From: Pelodera strongyloides
Taxonomy: Eukaryota > Nematoda > Chromadorea > Rhabditida > Rhabditidae
NCBI GenBank assembly: GCA_036852015.1
Contig: JAANDG010000252.1
Span: forward strand, 124,001 to 188,000
Length of the DNA: 64,000 nucleotides
Reading direction: 5' to 3'
Shown here: piece after piece, positions 10,373 to 23,099 of the stretch
Layout: each line of letters begins with the position of its first letter
Numbering within the stretch: position 1 is the first letter of the stretch
Position numbers and translations under genes: made by a program
The notes under the pieces: generated by a model
What the model saw: only the letters and a program-made list of their open reading frames with translations
Database searches by the model: none
Told to the model about the DNA's origin: nothing

Positions 10373-11239
10373 ATGAAATATATAAAGCAATCGTCCTTGA
10401 TGTAATAGCGGAAGTCAATAAAATATCGTCATACACTTTTAATTCACTCTCTATTCTGAGTTCATGCTCAACGGTCGGAGCCGGGGTGTTAGGATAACGA
10501 GTCGTAGATTCGCCAGTACAGTTAAAATTTTCAATCAAACGACTTTTCCTGAATAAAAATCAAACAAAATTGATTTTCCAGTCGTGCACCTGTATTAGAG
10601 CAGTTTTTCTTTTCGTAGTACTCTAGATGTAAAGCTTCATAGTTTTCACCGGTATACTATGTACCGTGCACTCTCACCAAACACTGTTTTTTTTCTTCGT
10701 CGTCTCCGTCGAAGGTGACAAATGAAGACGGGACATGTCCGTTTACTGTTATGTTATTCTGATATTTTATGTTTTAGTTTTAGTTTTTATTAAAATTACC
10801 ATTGGACAAAAAACAATTCTGATCAGTGTTCCTCACACAATACATGAGGAACATGGCACATTTGATTAAATCAGAAAAAAAAACTCACATGAGAAAACAG
10901 CATGCGTTGTAGGTGTTAACTTCCACAGAGTGCCTTTGTGTAGTGTGTGTTTTTGCCAATTCGGGGTTGTTGCGCAGCTCGGTCTCGAAGGTAGCGCATA
11001 TCCCGCGCATATCTTTTTGAAAGTCAGCACTGTCTTTTTGCTGAAAAGGAAGTTCTATCGTGGAAAAACTTGGTGCGTAAATCATGCACTAGCGCCTGCC
11101 GCGTATGACGCATTTGTATCTTGTCTTTGAACATCTTCGGAGGCGTATCCAAATTTACACATTTGTGTGCGAAACATATCGCCTATAAGATCAAGCCCTT
11201 TGTCCTACATCACTTTCACACGTATAACTGTAATTGCTA

Positions 11240-11697
11240 GTTACATGGCAGGCCCACGAGAAATTTTTTCCCTCAATTTGCTTGCACAGAATGTCCGGAA
11301 TGTCGGACAAAATTACTGTGAAAACCTTTTTTCTTTACACCCGGAACTCGCAGAATGATTCCACGGCAAACCGGGCAGCTACCGTAGTCCAAAAAGTTAA
11401 GATACGTCTGTACGTACGCTTTATTTCCGTCCTCCAATAGCATTCTTTCTCTACATAGTGAGTGCTAAACAAATGAAGAACATTCCTACGATTATAACGT
11501 TTCCATTGTTTCCAATACTGTAAAAGAGCAAAAATTGATTGTGGCTATGGTACATGGCCGAACCTTTGCCGGGGAATAACTGCGAGTTCCAGTTGTAAAG
11601 AAATGCGGCTTTCACAGTAATATTTCTCCGGACACTGTGTGCAAGTAAATCGAGGAGAACTTTTTTTTTCTCATGGACTCATGGGCCTCCCCCTTTA
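11240..11697. repeat. degenerate family-A-like element
   Basis: Starts near GGCAGGCCCACGAGAAA and ends GGGCCTCCCCCTTTAAT. Internal words GCACAGAATGTCCGGAAT, ACCCGGAACTCGCAGA and TTCCTACGATTATAACG are shared with 21240-21577, so the two are copies of one element with diverged ends. Confidence 0.6.
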
Positions 11698-12230
11698 ATC
11701 ACAATCATACGAAAGAAATACGAAACGAATAAAGAATGAACTATACACCAACAGATGAAACCCCAGAACAAAGAGGCTAACATTGCGTACCTTCATGAAA
11801 TTCTTCTGGATGTAATAACGAATGCAGTGTGTAGCTCGATTTTCAAATTCCGCCATAACTCTCCAAAGGTCTTTTTCCTCTCTACAGAGAACATAGGTGC
11901 CATTGTACATTCTCCCATTTGCTTGATCATTACACCAATCCATCGACTTTTCCATTTCCTGAAGGAAATAAATCTTGTTTCATAGACTGCTTTTGCATGT
12001 CGCCGCTTTCTTGAAAATATCTAAAGAAGCAACACATATGATAGAAAACGCCACCGTCAAAAAAATCCTTCAAACCGGCTCCCCAATCACGGCAGCGTTG
12101 GACGGAAGGACCGCAGCGTCTCTACTGCGACCAACATACGTTTTTTTCTAAGCTTCTTAATTTCTTAACCTCTACAACTGTTGTAGACTTCAATCAGCAA
12201 GACTTTGTAGAGTATATATTTATCGTATAA

Positions 12231-12513
12231 TGGGGTTTCCATGTATGCGATTCGCACTTGCGAAAATGACAAATCGCTGTCCATGTTCAAGTCATTTTAC
12301 ATGCATGTCAACTGCCTACCGTAACCCATGCGAATCGCACGTTTGACATGGTCCTGCAGCGAAAGTGATCAGATCCATACTAGATCCGTACTATTTTGAA
12401 ATAGATCCATACTAGATCCAAAATCGCTGCGGGACATTGTCATTTACATTGACTCGAACATGGACAGGCGTTTGTCATTTTCGCAAGTGCGAATCGCAAA
12501 CATGGAAACCCCA
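12231..12513. mobile_element. foldback MITE, family G, TAA target duplication
   Basis: Left end TGGGGTTTCCATGTATGCGA and right end the inverse ...CATGGAAACCCCA, with TAA directly repeated at 12228-12230 and 12514-12516. The arms also contain paired GCGATTCGCACTTGCGAAAATG. Related copies: 35694-36002 (also with TAA duplications), a truncated one at about 34580-34830, and more distant sequence near 22340-22830. The 3-bp TWA duplication fits Harbinger-type insertion. Confidence 0.8.
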
Positions 12514-12530
12514 TAAGAAGAGGAATACTG

Positions 12531-14926
12531 AGGCCGTATTCACCACTCGAGGGTAAAATTTCTCTAGAGACAACTTGTCTCTAGAGAGGATTTACCCCTC
12601 TCTTTGGAGAAAATTTACCTATGTCCGAACTGCAAACGTATTCACGTGGAATTTAGCATATGGAGAATTTTTGACTAGAGATTAATTTTTTTTCCTGTGC
12701 CATTTTGAAAAAGCATGATGCAATAATGGAGTAAACTACTTTGTTTTGTCATATTTAACTTCTAATTTTCATTGCTTCATTATTTTTCTACTTTGCAAGT
12801 GTCTAGATTGTACTATATTTAACTTTAACCCTTTATAGTCTCATTTTTCTTAAATTTTTACTTTCGGAACTTGTTTTTTTGCGCATGACATAGCGAAGTG
12901 TTTCTAAACGATTGAAGTTATATTAGGGACATCTTTGCAATTAGTTGAACAATTGGTTAATAATATCTGCAGATATTCGTCAAAGTAGGAAAAAGGAAAG
13001 CGTAAAAATGAGGATACAATTAGTTCACAAAATCTCTCTCTTTGCTTTTCTATGGGTGGTGAGGTGACCTTGCTATATACTATGTTAGATATGTTAAATA
13101 TGTTAGATATGCTATAAACTCTAAAAATACAATTGTAATAAAATCAGGATTGCTAGTATCCTGTCTATTAACTATGTTATTATTCTGATGTTGTTGTGTG
13201 GTGAAATGTAGTGTTAATAACAATACATAGCCAAGTCTTTATATCTGACGAACGTGCGGATGTTACATGCACGAGCCTAGGCATCGAATGATTTGTATAT
13301 ACGAGGGAGCGATTGCTCTCCCCGCGTGCCAGCTGTTCAAGGTCAGAGAGACGACAAGGGACAGATGCTGTGTGTGCTTGATGTTTATATGGATAGTTTA
13401 TAATATAGGCACACACAGACACTGATACCTTACATCCCCCCTTCCCAAAAGAGCTGGCCTCCAGCTCTCACAAAGAATCGTACAGATAAAACAATTTCAA
13501 GATCAAAAACATCAATGGTCAACAATTTCTAGATGTTACTTCTAATGGCTAAAATGGTATGCCTACTTCTAACATGATCTTATCAATTTCAAGATATGAG
13601 CTACTATGACTTTGGCTACGACAACACAAAACAACAACAATAAACTAATGTACCTAAATTCTCAAAATATACCAAACATTGCTATTAATTACAGCTTTTA
13701 ACGTATCACTTGCATATTGTTCCAAATAAAATTCCATCATTCACAATTTCTAACAACAACGGCAGCTCAATATATACGGCCTTTAGCTTCAACAATGCTA
13801 TATCCCATACAACTTATCATTAATAATTATATATTTGGGTCAGGCACTACCATCCAACTATCACCGGCTCTGCCCAGGGCTCATTTGGCCTCTATTTGAC
13901 TCGTTGGTCACAATAAAATCAAAGCGCACAAAACAATATTATTATCTCTGGCCTTAGGGTAACACGGAACTCAACTTATGGCTGCTAACAAACAACGGAG
14001 GAACAGAACAGTACAATATGGAGTTGACCTAATAGTTAAAAGTAGAATTCAACAGACTTCCTAGGAACCCAATACGAAAAAGAACAAGGCGGTGTTGTTT
14101 CAGCCTATTTCACACCTTTACACTATTACCCTGTTTAAACTACTGGTTGGTTGATTGGGTGCTGTTGTTAAATAAATCAGTAAAATTACTGTCCTGCATT
14201 TCCTGGAGATACGTCTTCTTCTTTCTTCTTGAATAATAAAAAATAGATGCGAAGAGTGAATGAAATAGTGAGAATAAAGGTACAATAAAATATTGGCCCG
14301 CAGTCAGATTCTGTTGACTGCGCTAGCAGGGGCCTTGCAGAATATGGAGGTTCGGCCCTGGCTCGGGAATGATGAACCAGGTACCGCAGGTCGCCATGTA
14401 ATAAAATCAGGATTGCTAGTATCCTGTCTATTAACTATGTTATTATTCTGATGTTGTTGTGTGGTGAAATGTAGTGTTAATAACAATACATAGCCAAGTC
14501 TTTATATCTGACGAACGTGCGGATGTTACATGCACGAGCCTAGGCATCGAATGATTTGTATATACGAGGGAGCGATTGCTCTCCCCGCGTGCCAGCTGTT
14601 CAAGGTCAGAGAGACGACAAGGGACAGATGCTGTGTGTGCTTGATGTTTATATGGATAGTTTATAATATAGGCACACACAGACACTGATACCTTACACAA
14701 TATTAATATAGTATAAAGTCATATAACTAAACAAATTCGAAAATTCTCCAAGGGAAAATTTTTTTACCCGAGCAAACCTCGGTCACAATTTACCCCTCTC
14801 TCCACGCATATTTGGGGAAGGAGAGAAAGTGGTGAATGCTAATTTTTGACATTCTCTCGCTCTCTAGGTAAATTTTCTCCGAGAGACAGTTTTCTACAGG
14901 GGTAAACGGAGTGGTGAATACGGCCT
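12531..14926. mobile_element. Harbinger-like non-autonomous element 1, interrupted by an LTR element
   Basis: Terminal inverted repeats AGGCCGTATTCACCACTC, with CTG duplicated at 12528-12530 and 14927-14929. CWG is one of the known 3-bp targets of PIF/Harbinger elements. It is homologous throughout to the copy at 14958-16014. Removing the inserted LTR element (13134-14697 plus 4 bp) leaves about 830 bp; it lacks about 230 bp present in copy 2 around 15490-15770. No transposase frame. Confidence 0.85.
13134..14697 (-). mobile_element. non-autonomous LTR retroelement (minus strand)
   Basis: Two direct repeats of 301 bp (13134-13434 and 14397-14697) start TGTAAGG and end TTACA when read on the minus strand. 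The 4-bp target duplication CAAT is at 13130-13133 and 14698-14701. A purine tract (GGGAAGGGGGGA) abuts the 13.1-13.4-kb LTR, and a primer-site-like TGGCGACCTGCGGTACC follows the other, so the element reads on the minus strand. The 962-bp interior holds no gag or pol. The LTRs appear nearly identical by eye, suggesting a recent insertion. Copy 2 of the host element shows the empty site around 15790. Confidence 0.9.
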
Positions 14927-14957
14927 CTGGATAGGCGAGAAGGAGACAAGACACCAG

Positions 14958-16014
14958 AGCCCGTATTCACCACTCGAGGGTAAAATTTCTCTAGAGACAA
15001 CTTGTCTCTAGAGAGGATTTACCCCTCTCTTTGGAGAAAATTTACCTATGTCCGAACTGCAAACGTATTCACGTGGAATTTAGCATATGGAGAATTTTTG
15101 ACTAGAGATTAATTTTTTCATGTGCCATTTTGAAAAAGCATGATGCAATAATGGAGTAAACTACTTTGTTTTGTCATATTTAACTTCTAATTTTCATTGC
15201 TTCATTATTTTTCTACTTTGCAAGTGTCTAGATTGTACTATATTTAACTTTAACCCTTTATAGTCTCATTTTTCTTAAATTTTTACTTTCGGAACTTGTT
15301 TTTTGCGCATGACATAGCGAAATGTTTCTAAACGATTGAAGTTATATTAGAGACATATTTGCAATTAGTTGAACAATTGGTTAATAATATATGCAGATTT
15401 TCGGCAATACTTAGGAAAAAGGAAAGCGTAAAAAAGAGGAGATAAGTAGTTCACAAAATATCGTTGCTTTTCTGTTTGATGAGGTGAGGAGGTTCCCCTT
15501 ATAACCAAGAGAAACCTTGCGGCGTATCAGGCACACGCTTGCCTGATCCTCTAAACTTTGGGCTAATAGCGAAGAAATGCGCAGCCTTGCATACATGAAG
15601 CTAACATGAGGGGAAAATTAAGGTTTAATTAGTTGCCCGTGATAAAGTAAACCAAGAAATCGTTCAAATCATGGTATTTATTTTAAAACATGCTATTTTT
15701 AGATTCATCTGCCAAAAATCCACACTAAAGCAAAGTGAGAATAGCTTTTTTTTTAAAGTTAGATATGCTATAAGCTCTAAAAATACAATATTAATATAGA
15801 ATAAAGTCATATAACGAAAAAAATTCGAAAATTCTCCAAGGGAAAATTTTTTTACCCGAGCAAACCTCGGTCACAATTTACCCCTCTCTCCACGCATATT
15901 TGGGGAAGGAGAGAAAGTGGTGAATGCTAATTTTTGACATTCTCTCGCTCTCTAGGTAAATTTTCTCCGAGAGACAGTTTTCTCCAGGGGTAAACGGAGT
16001 GGTGAATACGGCCT
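14958..16014. mobile_element. Harbinger-like non-autonomous element 2
   Basis: Ends AGCCCGTATTCACCACTC and its inverse, with CAG duplicated at 14955-14957 and 16015-16017. Its interior retains the uninterrupted sequence AAAAATACAATATTAATATA, the empty site of the LTR element found in copy 1. Only 28 bp separate the two elements. No coding frame. Confidence 0.85.
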
Positions 16015-16392
16015 CAGGTCTAATGATATTAACATGCCGCTCATTACTTATATAGCTATCTCATTGGCATGCTAATTAGTTAATATATGCATAGCTCAAT
16101 TACTAGATACTCTTAAGGAGATGTGGAACTACGTTTCAGCTAGGCTATTTCCCTAACAACAACATTTCGAAAACGGCCAGTTTCTGAGAAGGAAGACCTC
16201 TCAGTCATACAGAGCCCCATTTACATCATATTACATCGGTCCCTCTCGACGGTATTCATTCACCGTCGCAAGTGCTTCCAGAAGTTTTCTCCATCCCAGA
16301 TCACATCTAGGAATCATGCAGATCTTACAAAGTATAGAGAAACATGCAGATCTTGTTTAGGCAAGGCGATACCACGCCCGCCTGCGCTGTTA

Positions 16393-16777
16393 TTTGGCAT
16401 GATTCCGGCATGCGCTGGGCTCAAAAAAAGCGTACGTTTTGTAGGTAATGAAAGTGAAAACAAAAAAAAAACAAAAAAAAACGTCTCAAACCCCTCCAAG
16501 AAATGCCTTCACTATGGGATTTCGGTTTTTTTTGTTTGCTTCAATTGTTGGATTTCGTGAAGCGGCGGGGGGTCTGAACAGCGGACGCGACGCATCCCGG
16601 CTGCGGCGCGGTCCCAGTGTGTTGATCCAAATGAAGTTTTGTTCACGTTGATGAGAGAATTTGAAACAGTTTCATCTGCCGCAATTTTTATGGGTATGCT
16701 GTATTGTGCGCCTTTTGATGTTTACTTAATCTGCGCCAGGAGATGACTTCCTGCGCAGAATCCCCTTGACATGCCCT
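16393..16777. mobile_element. MITE, family F, left end degenerate
   Basis: Reverse-complement copy of 8528-8934; the right end CCTTGACATGCCCT is followed by TTAA at 16778-16781. The left end is eroded, so its start is approximate. Confidence 0.65.
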
Positions 16778-17782
16778 TTAACGGTACATAACTCTCCCAC
16801 CTGAGCTAAGTGACCGATAATGTCATTTCGGAGGTACTGCGTGCGATCGATAGCACCTCCACTGCCTTATTAGCTATGTGTGCTAACCGGCCTAAACGGC
16901 CAACAAGGTAAACTTTTATTCACATTCACCCTATATGGTGAAGTGGATCTCAACGGCTGTCTTCTCCATGTGGAGATCTATCAGAAGAACTAATTGGCGG
17001 CTTCTTGGAACATCAGAGACGTCATAGAGCTAGACATCCTGATGGAAACACGTCCAACTCATTTTAACTCACATGTCAATCCAGCACTTGTAAAGGTGGG
17101 GGACCCTCCAAATAAATCCCTCAAACACGTCACCCGATATATAAGTTCTATCTTAGGAAATCCACATAACTCGAGTGGTGTGCAGGAATGCACTTCCCTG
17201 CAGTCGATTATCCTTTTTATTTCTATTAGTTCTCTTTATATAATCATTTTTACTTTCGTTAGATTTATTGTATTAGGATTTCTGTGTGTTACAACGACGA
17301 TCTGTCCCAGTGACTCATAATTATATGCCCTTTCTTGTGTAACGCGGATAGACTCCGCCCACATTATTCTAATTTACCATTTTAGCTTATCATTTCAACT
17401 TCGTTCGTTCGCGCTGTTATAACCTGCCTTTGGTTTATGTCACAACTTCCATTATGTAAACGATGTTCCTCGTTTCGTCTTATATTTAACCATTCCTATT
17501 GTTATTTGTCATCGATTGCTATAAAAGATTGTACTGCATTCTACAATGAACTAACGGATTCGCGACATGGTGCACCTGACACCATTCGAACTTAGGCCAA
17601 CTTTGTATTTTATTAAGTCCCGCGTGGCAGGGCTATATTAACTTACCCATCGTCATACTTCCTCTACTTTCTATTATTCACTCCATTCGTTATCGCGTCT
17701 TCTCTTTTTCGTCGTGATGTTCGTGCTTTAATTTCTTTGGCTGCTGCTCGTTATTGCAGACAAGACAAGTACTGCTTCAACC

Positions 17783-18015
17783 CGATGCCCGGAGGTCCTG
17801 TTTCCTGTTCCTGACGCCCCGGCGGTCCAATCTATGCAAAGATGCCCCGGCTGGCCCGTCTCTTTTCCTGACGTCGCGGAGGTTCAAGTCTCACTGAGAA
17901 GACGCCGCGGACGATCCTGTTTTCGACGCCCTCGGAGGTTCAAATCTGATATACATAGATGCCCCGGTTGGTCCCCTCCTTCTCCTTACAGCCCCGGTAG
18001 CAACGTAGGTGCCCA
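17783..18015 (+). repeat. about four copies of a ~58-bp minisatellite inside the LTR element
   Basis: Each unit contains GATGCCCCGG(C/T)TGG followed about 28 bp later by GACG(C/T)C..CGGAGGTTCAA. Units are 75-85% alike by eye. GC content is well above that of the LTRs. Confidence 0.65.
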
Positions 18016-18328
18016 GCGTGGCGTGTATTGATTTACTTTAGCAGTTTCAGCCTTAGAATTAGTCCGGTCAAAACTTTATTATGAAGACTTGCCATTCTAC
18101 GTATGTTATTATTTAGAAGTATGACATTGTGGTAATTTAATAAGTTTGCTCAAGTGTTTGTAAGTGCTTACCCCATATTCAAGTAATTCATTTATCTCCA
18201 TCTGTTTTTAGCATTTCATTTATTTAGACTATTCATATTCGTTAAGTAGTACTGTAGGATTAGCCTACCTCTCGTTGTTGATTTCCGTAATTTTATTATT
18301 ATTGTAAGTATTTCTTTACCCCCTTTAA

Positions 18329-18717
18329 AGGGACAGGCCCATCAAAGTAAACCTATATTTACGAAACGTTCATAATGTATATAAAGCATTTTTATTACAA
18401 TATATACAAACCAAATTTCACCCACTTTCGCCCTCGAGGACTTTTTCCGATGTGCTCTTCCTCATATGTATACCATAAAGCTGCAGACTTCCAAGGTGTA
18501 TATGCAAATCTAGCTCGCATTTTAATTTCTTGATAAATTTGCGTAGACAGCTTCGATCTCTGCAGTTTTACGGTATACATATGATGATGAGCACATCGGA
18601 AAAAGTCCTCGAGGGCGAAAGTAGGTGAAATTGGGTTTGTATATATTGTAATAAAAATGCTCTATACACATTATGAATACGTCGTAAATATAGGTTTACT
18701 TTGATGGGCCTGTCCCT
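18329..18717. mobile_element. foldback MITE, family A, inserted in the LTR element
   Basis: AGGGACAGGCCCATCAAAGT and its inverse, TTAA at 18325-18328 and 18718-18721. Most like the copy at 3387-3770. It is younger than the LTR element it interrupts. Confidence 0.9.
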
Positions 18718-19136
18718 TTAACTCATCTTTTGTCAGGGGGGAGTGTGCAGGAATGCACTTCCCTGCAATCGATTATCCTCTTTATTTCTATTAGTTCTCT
18801 TTATATAATAATTTTTACTTTCGTTAGATTTATTGTACTAGGATTTCTGTGTGTTACAACGACGCTCTGTCCCAGTGACTCATAATTATATGCCCTTTCT
18901 TGTTAACGCTGATAGACTCCGCCCACATTATTCTAATTTACCATTTTAGCTTATCATTTCAACTTCGTTCGTTCGCGCTGTTATAACCTGCCTTTGGTTT
19001 ATATCACAACTTCCATTATGTAAACGCTGTTCCTCGTTTCGTCTTATATTTAACCATTCCTATTGTTATTTGTCATCGATTGCTATAAAAGATTGTACTG
19101 CATTCTACAATGAACTAACGGATTCGCGACAAGTGG

Positions 19137-20309
19137 AATATCATCACTTTTCATCCCCAGAAATCACAATTTATGTAAACATAATCAGACAGTAATTATA
19201 AAACATTACAGTTCGCCCTCCCGAAGCGTGGGCGCTCAACGCGACTACTTAAACCGAGGAGAAGTCTATCCAAGGAGGAGAGTGCACGCTCCAGACTACG
19301 ACCAATTCAAGACCATATGTTATTATAATCCTTTTGAACATCTCTATAAACCATGATTTCATTCTTCTGTGTTTCACTACATGTTCTGTATTATCATGCA
19401 AAGGTCCTATTGAGAGGGGGATAAAGTTAGCTGGGCCAACTTTTCTCACTGACATACGCCGTATGACATAGACAACTACTAAATAAGGTTATGAAACAAA
19501 AAACTTACAATACAGTGCGTCTTGTTCCCACGTCCGCTCAGAATGTAATTATATGAGGCATTCACAACCTAAAAATGTGAACTTGACCCAATAACGTCGC
19601 GTATCAGGATTAACTAACCAATTTACTCACAATTAACTAATCACCACCCTAAATTCTTTTATTCGCCAAGAGATATGTGAAGCTTTCATAGGATTTAGCA
19701 AAAATTGCCAGACAAGCCCAAAATTGAAGTCCATTCGGTTTTGGATACACACAGCAGGAGAAGTTTGTATACGTTCGCATTGCTGTGTCCCATAGCTTTA
19801 GTATTTTCAATAAAAATATTTCAATCTTGAGCCCTTCTGGTCAATATCAAAGGATCTGGTAAGGAGCCAAGTGTGAAATAATTGTGAAAAGTACTAACGG
19901 TGAAAAATTTTTGAGGAAGGTTAGGCTCACGGTTCAAACGCCATTCCCGTACAAGAATCTGATTTTGCAGCTAAATAATAATAGAAATATTATATGTAGT
20001 GGAAGTGCATACAGCTTATGTATGTTTATTTGTGTCGAAAAAGGAATACAGCAGTTCATATTCTCTGTTTGCATACTTTTTGTTTTATCATCCGAAAATA
20101 AGTAGAAGATCGTGTTGCAAAATTGTTTTGCAGGAAATGTCCCACTACCGAGTAAAAAAACGGTGACGAAAAAGGGTGCGCCTAGACATAGCGCATAGTC
20201 CAATATCCAAAGTAGTCCTATCACAATTGTCCCATATGGGTCGACTAATGTTTTTAATTTGTGGCATATCTCGCGGGAACTATCACATTTGTTTGGCTTT
20301 CTGTGACTC
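19137..20309. other. intergenic, no gene recognised
   Basis: Short frames on both strands (up to 96 codons) without domains or splice support. Nothing else seen. Confidence 0.4.
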
Positions 20310-20613
20310 TTGGCCTTGATCCAGGTCTTCCACGTTGGTGAATTACTCCGTGAAATCGATTCTTTTTTTACTTTCTTTATATGTTCTACATATTATTCGA
20401 ATAAAGAAGCGCAATGTGTACAAAAGGAGCAAAAAGGTGATCACGTTCCTTTAGATGGTCACAAAAGTTCCCCCGAAAGTTTCATGTTAGGCAACATGCT
20501 TGCCCGTAAACTCGTGTGCATTTTAGGAAAAAAATACGGCAAATTATTTGTGAGCATGATCTTTAAAAAAATAGTTACGGTGTTTGGTGAAACTGTTTGT
20601 ACACCGAAGCAGT

Positions 20614-21030
20614 TTAAAGAAAACTCACAAATAGCTCATCCGAAATGCGCAGTGTGTAGATGGTAGGGATCTTGAAAGAGGCCCAAGCTTCGCTGGGCAA
20701 ATATATACATGGTATCATTGGATAATTTATGTTCTTCTTGCTAACGGTGAAATTTCGTACACATTCGGCAAGGCATTCACGTGTCATATTTGTGTCACAG
20801 ATTCTTTTCATACATTCATGTGGAAGTTTGCATTCTATTAAAAGACAAGTATGCACATCATTAAAATCGCTACCATAAACATCAAGACGATGAGTATCAC
20901 GAAAATCCGTGTAATTGTGACGAGTGCAGCGAACGTCTGAAAGGCGGATAAGTGGCACTTTACCCAAGAATATAGGATGCGGTGCTTCTAAATTAGCTGT
21001 TTGCAACTTGTGTTGAATGCCTAGATTCAA
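20614..21030 (-). CDS. hypothetical protein, 138-codon open frame
   Basis: Longest uninterrupted frame in the window apart from the kinase-like exons, on the minus strand. It is cysteine- and charge-rich in its middle (CLLIECKLPHECMKRICDT, NMTRECLAECVRNF), with no signal peptide or membrane helix. I do not recognise it. The even amino acid composition in an AT-rich region suggests it may be, or have been, coding, possibly one exon of a longer gene. The overlapping + frame (20310-20666) looks less protein-like. Confidence 0.3.
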   Translation of the reverse strand: MNLGIQHKLQTANLEAPHPIFLGKVPLIRLSDVRCTRHNYTDFRDTHRLDVYGSDFNDVHTCLLIECKLPHECMKRICDTNMTRECLAECVRNFTVSKKNINYPMIPCIYLPSEAWASFKIPTIYTLRISDELFVSFL

Positions 21031-21239
21031 GTACAGTACATTTAGTGAAAATCCTATTAAATACGGGAACCAAGCTTGTATATTAGTAGGCCAACTTTTC
21101 GAACTCTCTAATATAAGCGCAATTGAATCTCAAAAACTTTGGAATGTATGCTTCAGACTTTTATAAGTAAATCCATTTTTGCGAATAGTTCGAAGTAACT
21201 CCGACGTACTATTGATCTGCTAACAGTGGCCGAGGCTTC

Positions 21240-21577
21240 TGAAGTACAAGATCTAATTTTGCACAGAATGTCCGGAATTGCAGAAGTATTCCCGCGCTTC
21301 TTTACACCTAGAACTCGCAGAGTTATTCGTCGGTTCAGATTGAGGCCATTCCTACGATTATGACAAAAACTGTTCTGATGGAGGTCATTCCTACGATTAT
21401 GACAAGGTGTTTCCGTATTTTGATGCCCTAAAAGCACAAAAACTGATTCTGACTACGGTACCTGGTCTAGCAGTTTGCCGGGGAATTACTCTGCGAGTTC
21501 TAGTAGTCAAGAAATGCAGTTTTCATAGTAATATTTCGGAACTTAAAAAAATTTTCCATGGGCCCGTCCCTTTAATC
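21240..21577. repeat. degenerate family-A-like element, second copy
   Basis: Shares internal blocks with 11240-11697 and ends GGGCCCGTCCCTTTAA. It contains a local inverted duplication of GTCATTCCTACGATTATGAC. It ends about 60 bp before the BTB-like exon. Confidence 0.55.
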
Positions 21578-21637
21578 ACATCGTTTGTTTTTATACATAT
21601 AACTTCAAAAACCTAGAAATTAATAACTTTGTTTTAG

Positions 21638-21784
21638 AGGAAATCGTGGATTTTGTGTTCCGTGGCAACATTGTTCAGATTTCAGATCGAAATTGTCTAC
21701 AAATTGCGCTTTTACGTCTTCAAACGACCATTGTTAGCGCACTTGTGAGACGCTACTTCACAGCCATCTGGTTTGGATATAATC
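21638..21784 (+). pseudogene. BTB-domain fragment (one exon)
   Basis: After a strong 3' splice site (TTGTTTTAG) the frame reads EIVDFVFRGNIVQISDRNCL followed by QIALLRLQTTIVSALVRRYF. This is the pattern of the second half of a BTB domain, where FLxFLYTGxIxLxxxNVxxLLxxAxxLQ is typical, with the start of the following helix. A possible donor GTTTGG precedes the in-frame stop. I found no first-half BTB exon upstream (a repeat occupies that space) nor a BACK exon after it. Hence fragment or pseudogene, unless exons lie further away. Confidence 0.5.
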
Positions 21785-22940
21785 GATAAGTCGACCCAAA
21801 GAAGTCGATTTTCATAATGAAAAATTTGAAACTGGACTGCGACAGAGAAATAAACAGAAAGGCGATTTGAGCTTGCGCCCAATATGGAAAATCAGCATAA
21901 CATTCAATAAAACCTTTCTCTGATGCAGCTGACGCAAGAACGATCTAAATATTTTTGTTGTCATGTTAACAAATCTAGCTGTACTCATCCAGGTACATCC
22001 TACATATTATTCGAGGAATGACAATTGGAGCAAACCGTTTCCATGATAAGACGAGGCAGGTTTTGTATTGCAATATCCTATCTGAACCTGAGCGTTCACA
22101 TGAAGTCCTACCATTAAGAGTAAACCAGCTTGAAATAAGGTCGGCATCTATAATGAGTTTTTTTTTGTTTAATGAAAATGCGAATTAACGTGACTGTGAC
22201 CGTTTTAATTAAAAACGGATATGGTGAAATAGAAAAAGCATCATTCGAAATAAACGTAAGAACAAAATGACGCGTTTAAATTATACCAACGAACGAAAAA
22301 GAGCTCCCTTGTTTCTATGATAAAAACCCTAGATTATTGCATCCATGTTTGCGAATCGCACACATACGAAAATGGCAAATGCCTTTTACTTTGTAAATGA
22401 CATCCCACAGCAATCTTGAGTCTGCAACTAACAATGGGTCCTGCATCCATGCTAAATGAATCTGCGGTTGGCAGATTTGGATCTATTTTAAAAGGACGGG
22501 TCTCAGACACCTTCGCTGCAATTCAATTCGCTTTTTGTGTCATTTACACGGCTTAGGGTAGGCAGGTAGGTAGGCATTTGACATTCATGTAAAATGGCCC
22601 ACTTTCGCGCAATTTTTCCTGCGAAAGTACCATCCAAGTTCACTGTTCCATTTTCGGCACATCTACTTTAAGTGTATGCAAAAACGCTGCGGGTGTAGGT
22701 GAATTTCCTACTGTGGGTAGGATTCCACTATGTGAAACTGCGATAACATGGACATGGTCCATGGATGACACTTTCGCACGCAGAAGAGCGCGAAAGTCAC
22801 GTAAATACTATGTGAGCGACTATTGCATGAATACATTCCAGTTTTTGCATACTATGCAAAACTAGGGAGTGTTTCGCAAACGACTTCCTCACAAGCAGAC
22901 TTAAAATGCGTTTCTAGCCAAAAATGCAATGTTCTTTTAA

Positions 22941-23099
22941 AGCGAAATGCTAGCCCCTTTGGAAAATTTGCATATGTTAAGCAAATCCTATGTATCCTAT
23001 GCTAATTTTGTACGATCGTCGGCAATCGTATAAATTAGCATAGGATACATAGGATTTGCTTATCATATGCAAATTTTCCAAAGAGGCTAACATTTCTCT
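22941..23099. mobile_element. foldback MITE, family B, near-perfect hairpin
   Basis: TTAA at 22937-22940 and 23100-23103. The arms (AGCGAAATGCTAGCCCCTTT.. and inverse) pair almost without break for about 70 bp around a short loop. Confidence 0.8.

Larger units (their letters stand above)
17179..19131 (+). mobile_element. non-autonomous LTR retroelement with nested MITE
   Basis: LTRs at 17179-17567 (389 bp) and 18744-19131 (388 bp), TGTGCAGGAATGC...GATTCGCGACA, differ by few bases. The 5-bp duplication AGTGG is at 17174-17178 and 19132-19136. Directly after the left LTR comes a primer-site-like TGGTGCACCTGACACC, and before the right LTR a purine run CAGGGGGGAG, so the element reads on the + strand. 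The interior (about 1.18 kb) contains no gag/pol, a roughly 58-bp minisatellite and a family-A MITE. It must have moved with proteins from another element. Confidence 0.9.

Noticed and set aside
20310..20666. 118-codon + strand frame
   Set aside because: Opposes and partly overlaps the more protein-like minus frame at 20614-21030; no domain, and no splice support.
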